DNA from: Brasenia schreberi
Lineage: Eukaryota; Streptophyta; Magnoliopsida; Nymphaeales; Cabombaceae
Direction of reading: 5' to 3'
Length of the DNA: 64,000 nucleotides
Assembly (NCBI GenBank): GCA_036023115.1
Contig: JAYKKT010000059.1
Span: 4,387,501 to 4,451,500, forward strand
Below the pieces are notes generated by a model. It was not told the DNA's origin. It made no database searches and was given only the letters and a program-made list of their open reading frames with translations. The position numbers were made by a program, and so were the translations under genes. Positions 59,758 through 64,000 of the stretch are shown here, piece after piece (positions within the stretch are counted from its first letter, which is position 1; each line of letters opens with the position of its first letter).

Positions 59758-60999
59758 CTAAAAATTTTCGAGGGAAGTCACAGATGATTCAGAATCCGTA
59801 TGATGGTTTTCGTCGACGATCAGATTGCCACTTAAATCATAGTTGATAGAGGGAACAGATGAATCACAACAACTTGCATTGCGTCCTTCAGCTGTGAGAT
59901 TGCCATTTATATCATAGTTGATCTCATCTTCATCTAAATCCAACGGTTTACACTTCTTCCCCATCAAAATCCTAGCCTTCCACAACTCCACTCTTTCACT
60001 TTCCTCGTCACTCTCTTCGTTGTATTCTCTATTCAGCTGCATTGCAAAACTATTGTCATGAAAACTTCTCCCACAACCATCATCATCACCAATCACATTA
60101 CTTGGTGGTGCTGTATTCTTGTTATTCTCAACACAGTCATCGTCGTTGGGTTCCGTGGTAGGAGCCACACCAGTCCTTTTGGAGTGAGAAGCACCACAAG
60201 GCCGAAATCTTCGGTTATTGACACCACTAAGCAAATAATCCAAGGAAAACTTCTGAGAGAAACTAACACGAGATGAGGAGCCTTCTTTTTGAGTCTTGTT
60301 TCCATTAAAGTTCTTCATAAAGGAGGAATATTTTGACTTACTGGCCGAGCTAAAAGAACTAAATGAAGACTTCAATCTGTTTTTGAGATCATTGTTGCTT
60401 GTTGATCTGTTCTCTGTGTTGGAACCCCCAATAAATTTTCTGAAACCAAGCTTTGTGGGGAGAAATGAAGGTGTCATATACTTGATCAATGCACCAGCAT
60501 TACCGTTTGCGTCACTGGATCTCATCCTCATTTTCCTGAGATGAAGGAACTTAAACTTCGTTGAAAGTGGAAACTTAAAGATGGTGATTGAAGAAGATTC
60601 TGCTTTTCCATTGTTTGTGATAACTCCTTCATCGTTGTTGGTGACTCCTTTACCGTTGATAGACAGAATGATAGACGGCTCAGATGTTACGTTGTTGCTG
60701 CTGTCTCCTTCACTTTGGATTGATATTTCGGCATTGTTGGTCGTAATAGCATCTTCATCGGTCACTAATTTTGCGTCCTCCTTTTCATATAACGCATTGC
60801 TTCCGTTGTTGGTGTTGACGTCTCTATCATCATCTATCAGTACGTTCTGATCATTTTGAGAGAATTTCTTGCGGCTAAGGGACACGACCGATTTGAAGAC
60901 GCAGTCGGAGTCGATGGTTTCAATGGGACTTTTCGATCTTGTAGGACTCATGCAATCGTTGTTTTGCTCCTTGGCGGCCATTGAGATCTGAGCGTCCAT
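59758..60999 (-). CDS. Uncharacterised Ser/Asn-rich plant protein with C-terminal repeats
   Basis: Single-exon frame of 413 codons from the ATG at 60999, which has strong context (cagccATGGac). The frame is open upstream to a further ATG at 61119 (453 codons), but those 40 residues look like translated leader. Content: Ser/Asn/Asp-rich N-terminal half, a basic central part (KFPLSTKFKFLHLRKMRMRS, then FLPTKLGFRKF and Ser-rich SFSSFSSASKSKYSSFMKNF), and a C-terminal ELWKARILMGKKCKPLD followed by two INYDxxGNL repeats. From memory the W-x3-ILMG-x-KC-x-PL motif, followed by a YD-x-GN segment, occurs at the C-terminus of small uncharacterised plant proteins; unchecked. No membrane segment or catalytic motif is seen. 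Likely nuclear or cytosolic; function unknown. Confidence 0.75.
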   Translation of the reverse strand: MDAQISMAAKEQNNDCMSPTRSKSPIETIDSDCVFKSVVSLSRKKFSQNDQNVLIDDDRDVNTNNGSNALYEKEDAKLVTDEDAITTNNAEISIQSEGDSSNNVTSEPSIILSINGKGVTNNDEGVITNNGKAESSSITIFKFPLSTKFKFLHLRKMRMRSSDANGNAGALIKYMTPSFLPTKLGFRKFIGGSNTENRSTSNNDLKNRLKSSFSSFSSASKSKYSSFMKNFNGNKTQKEGSSSRVSFSQKFSLDYLLSGVNNRRFRPCGASHSKRTGVAPTTEPNDDDCVENNKNTAPPSNVIGDDDGCGRSFHDNSFAMQLNREYNEESDEESERVELWKARILMGKKCKPLDLDEDEINYDINGNLTAEGRNASCCDSSVPSINYDLSGNLIVDENHHTDSESSVTSLENF

Positions 61000-62324
61000 G
61001 GCTGCAACTGAAGAAAGAGGAAGAAATGAATAGGGGAAGGTAGGTACTAGATTTGTGAGAACGTGGCTTGATGTGAATTTTGTTAAACCTTCTGATTGTA
61101 ATTTGGTTCGGAATACCATTTCTTCGATCCATTACCACTCCCGAATTCCAGTCATGCAACCGTCAGATAAGGATGAAGTTGCATCTAGAAAATCTTGAAG
61201 ATATCATGGAATCTAGTAAATATTTTACCTAGTCAAGCTAGTTAGATAGCCCACTGTCCCCAAATCTTATCAAATTCGAACTCCCGTTGAGAGACCTGTT
61301 CAATTGATCACAGTGCTCAATAGGATAGTTTGCATAGTTTCACCAATCCAACCACTTGACGATCAAACTGCTCGATTGAGCACGAACCACACTCTCTCGC
61401 TCTCACTCTATATATAGAGATTATAGATGAAATAATTCGGGGAAAAAAAACTCCTTTAAAAGAACGATTGGGACAAATATACCTTTAGTTATACTCCAAA
61501 TGAAAATTATATTCGACGCATGAGTCGTGAAGCATCTCCATGCATGACTCATAACTATATTTGACGCGTGAGCTTTAAAGGCATCTCCAATGGCTGGTTT
61601 TCTCCATTCACAAGATTTGAACTCGAGGCCTTGGCATTTGTGTCAAGTTACAGGTTTTCAGAGTTCAGTCTTTTCCTCCTTTTGGTGTAAGGTGGAAGTA
61701 TGAAACTCATGCAGGTTCAGAAGCAAACTGTAAAAGCTTAGCTCACTTCAATATTCTCGAAATTTAAGTAAAAGGTTGAAAGATAAATTGAGATATTTGC
61801 TCTGTACATTTTTAATCTTAGGATCATAGTTTGATAGAGAAGGAACCATGTAAAATTTATATAAAATTATGCATGTAAAATTCATTCGTGAGCATAAACT
61901 ATCATCACAGTTTTGATGAGAAGCAACCATTTGCATTAGATTTTCTATAAATAGTTGAAGAAGAAAACGATCAATTCTGACTGATCATCTTGTCTAAATA
62001 TTCAATCATAGTGACAAACCGCAACTGGCAATCCAATGATCCATTGTAACTTTAGAATGAAGTCCCTCATTAAAAAGCAAAAATTGGAATTGGAAAATCA
62101 TGTGGTAGAGATTTATAACGAAACTATGCTTCATGTCCCCATAATATATGCAGCTAATACAAATAAAATATTTAGCTCAGCAAAATGTGCTAGATTTGCC
62201 CAAAATTCAATGTGAACTAGCTCATGTAACTAGCATCCTTCTCATCATCCCATTCAATACATGTAGGAAATTGATGAGTGGCGAGTTGTGAAGATATCAT
62301 ACCTCCAAGCGGGGAATCATGGCT

Positions 62325-62344
62325 GGGGGGGGGGGGGGGGGGGG
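62325..62344. repeat. Poly-G run of 20
   Basis: Uninterrupted G tract, rare in plant DNA. The exact length is prone to sequencing error. Confidence 0.9.
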
Positions 62345-62734
62345 TGGTGGATAAGCATATAAGGAGGGAGAAGGGAGGACGGAAAGAGCTTGAGGCAGAG
62401 AAGGATACAAAGAGCCGTACATGCATCTAGTTTTTTTATATGTATCGGCTTGATGATGGGTCATGATTCCTTTTCGTGTTCACCCTGGGTGACATGAGAA
62501 AATTTGGGTTGTGTTTGAGTTGGATTGACCTGAATGTGTCATGAACATGGCCCAAAGCATGAAATGATTGACAATTCCGGATAATACAAAACCTGACAGA
62601 AAACGACCCAGAAGGTCTCTTTTGTTTCGTATAGTCGTGTTTCGGGTTGACCTGCTTTTGTTGGGTGAGATAAAGTTCAGCTAATAGCCTATCGTTTGAA
62701 AAACTTGTAGACTTTGCTTTTTGTTATCATGGAG

Positions 62735-62815
62735 AAGGCTGAAGGGTATGCATACCCCAAGTTTCGAACTCACGACCTGCAACTTATAAGTTCTCCAGCC
62801 AGGTGAGCTCTTTTA
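62735..62815 (-). repeat. SINE-like repeat, reverse orientation
   Basis: The minus strand reads gcaggtcgtgagttcgaaac followed by ttggggtatgcatacc, the same order as at 8050-8155. Confidence 0.5.
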
Positions 62816-62991
62816 TGGGTGCACGAAACTGTGGACTATTTTCATAAGAAGTGGGATAACCTTTTTGTCTTCCAAAATTAAAATGAGGTGGATGCTCACC
62901 TCAAGGAAATGTGGATCCGCCATTGACAAAGAACGAGCTTTTATCTCCAAAGTTGATAACCTTTCCGTTGTCGCTTGATCCACCGCACCTG

Positions 62992-63137
<146 letters not shown>

Positions 63138-63364
63138 GTTCTAAATGCATAATTTATTTTGGTGTATAAACATTTTCATTATTTGATTGACAGTGAAGTA
63201 TTGAATAAAAAAGTAAATAATTACTATTATACTTTGGACACATCTCATTTAATATATCATATGCATTAAATCATTTTTGTTTTATCATTGTTATGCATTA
63301 TATCATATGCATTAAATGATGAAGATGTTTATACAAGATTATACATCTTAGAAACACTACTCTT

Positions 63365-63715
63365 CTCTCTCTAACTCAAATTAATTACAAATCATTGTGA
63401 TGAACCTAGCGTGAATGAACATACTTTCTATTGTTTTGCATTCCTTATTTTTTACTCATCATAAAATTATAGTAATTTAGAAAGTTTTTATAAGTTTGAC
63501 AATCAATAAATTTTTAACTCTTAATTTACAATGAGAACATGGAGATTGAATTAAAGGTATCATTGTACTTTTATACTTTACTTAACATGTTCACCTTTTA
63601 CTTTTTTAAGAAATAAATATAATTTAAAAAGTTATAAAAATGTTTTGAAAGAATATGATTGATAATCATATTATCCTAAAAAAACAAATGGTGCACATGA
63701 GTAAACAAGTATCCA

Positions 63716-63787
<72 letters not shown>

Positions 63788-63990
63788 ATATATATAGAGA
63801 GAGAGAGGTAGAGAAAGTGATCATTCTTCTCCTAATCAAATTAATTGGCCTATTTAAATCACTGTTATGAGCCTAGCCTGAATTAGCATACTTTATATTG
63901 TTTTGCATTCCTTATTTTTTGCTCATCTTAATATATACTAATTCATAGAGTTCTAGATAAGCTCAACAATCACTAAATTTCTATACTCTT
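63365..63990. repeat. About 150-bp direct repeat, 465 bp apart
   Basis: 63370-63520 (caaattaattacaa, ttgttttgcattccttattt) and 63833-63990 (caaattaattggcc, ttgttttgcattccttattt) align with scattered mismatches. Each copy follows a CT/GA tract. Confidence 0.85.
63719..63808. repeat. (TC)n TATATA (GA)n palindromic microsatellite
   Basis: About 33 TC units, a short TATATATA centre, then about 5 GA units, with the same arm order as at 62996-63134. Confidence 0.97.
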
Positions 63991-64000
63991 TTGCAGTTTT

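Overview
This is nuclear DNA from a flowering plant with a large, repeat-rich genome. The evidence is three intron-containing plant genes with GT-AG introns (condensin-II subunit H2, a TOPLESS-type corepressor, the end of a fumarase gene), a pectin methylesterase/invertase-inhibitor gene, Ty1-copia and RTE-clade LINE retrotransposons, a hAT transposon, SINE-like repeats and AT/GA microsatellites. I cannot name the species.

Layout. 1-11.0 kb is repeat-dominated: a doubtful minus-strand exon remnant, three RTE LINE pieces, and a frameshifted gene resembling the mitochondrial GAMETE CELL DEFECTIVE 1 family (6734-7230, minus). 11.0-17.1 kb holds an intact 11-exon CAP-H2 gene (plus, 670 codons); its eighth intron carries two related copia LTRs in opposite orientation and a LINE end. 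17.3-17.9 kb is an intronless, secreted PMEI/invertase-inhibitor-like gene (minus). 20.07-20.83 kb carries only the last five exons of fumarase (minus), with signs of decay. 20.8-26.8 kb is intergenic repeats. 26.8-57.1 kb is one intact TOPLESS-RELATED gene (plus, 25 exons, 1124 codons), of which about 90 percent is intron. 59.6-61.1 kb has an unrecognised single-exon gene (minus) with C-terminal repeats. The right end is microsatellite-rich intergenic DNA.

The dominant repeat is one RTE LINE family. I count 13 copies of its 3' end (six plus, seven minus) plus a 5' piece and two older relatives. Several copies have clear target-site duplications (TSDs). Three are stubs of only 39, 41 and 56 bp, each flanked by a perfect 17-20 bp TSD, and one is a 206-bp element in which the 5' and 3' ends are joined with the whole coding part missing. 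The TOPLESS introns hold a three-level nest: LINE, inside it a copia element, inside that a solo LTR.

The host genes look functionally independent (chromosome condensation, cell-wall enzyme inhibition, TCA cycle, transcriptional corepression). Nothing suggests an operon-like or gene-cluster relationship. The best candidates for something little described are the ultra-short LINE insertions and the end-to-end LINE derivative.
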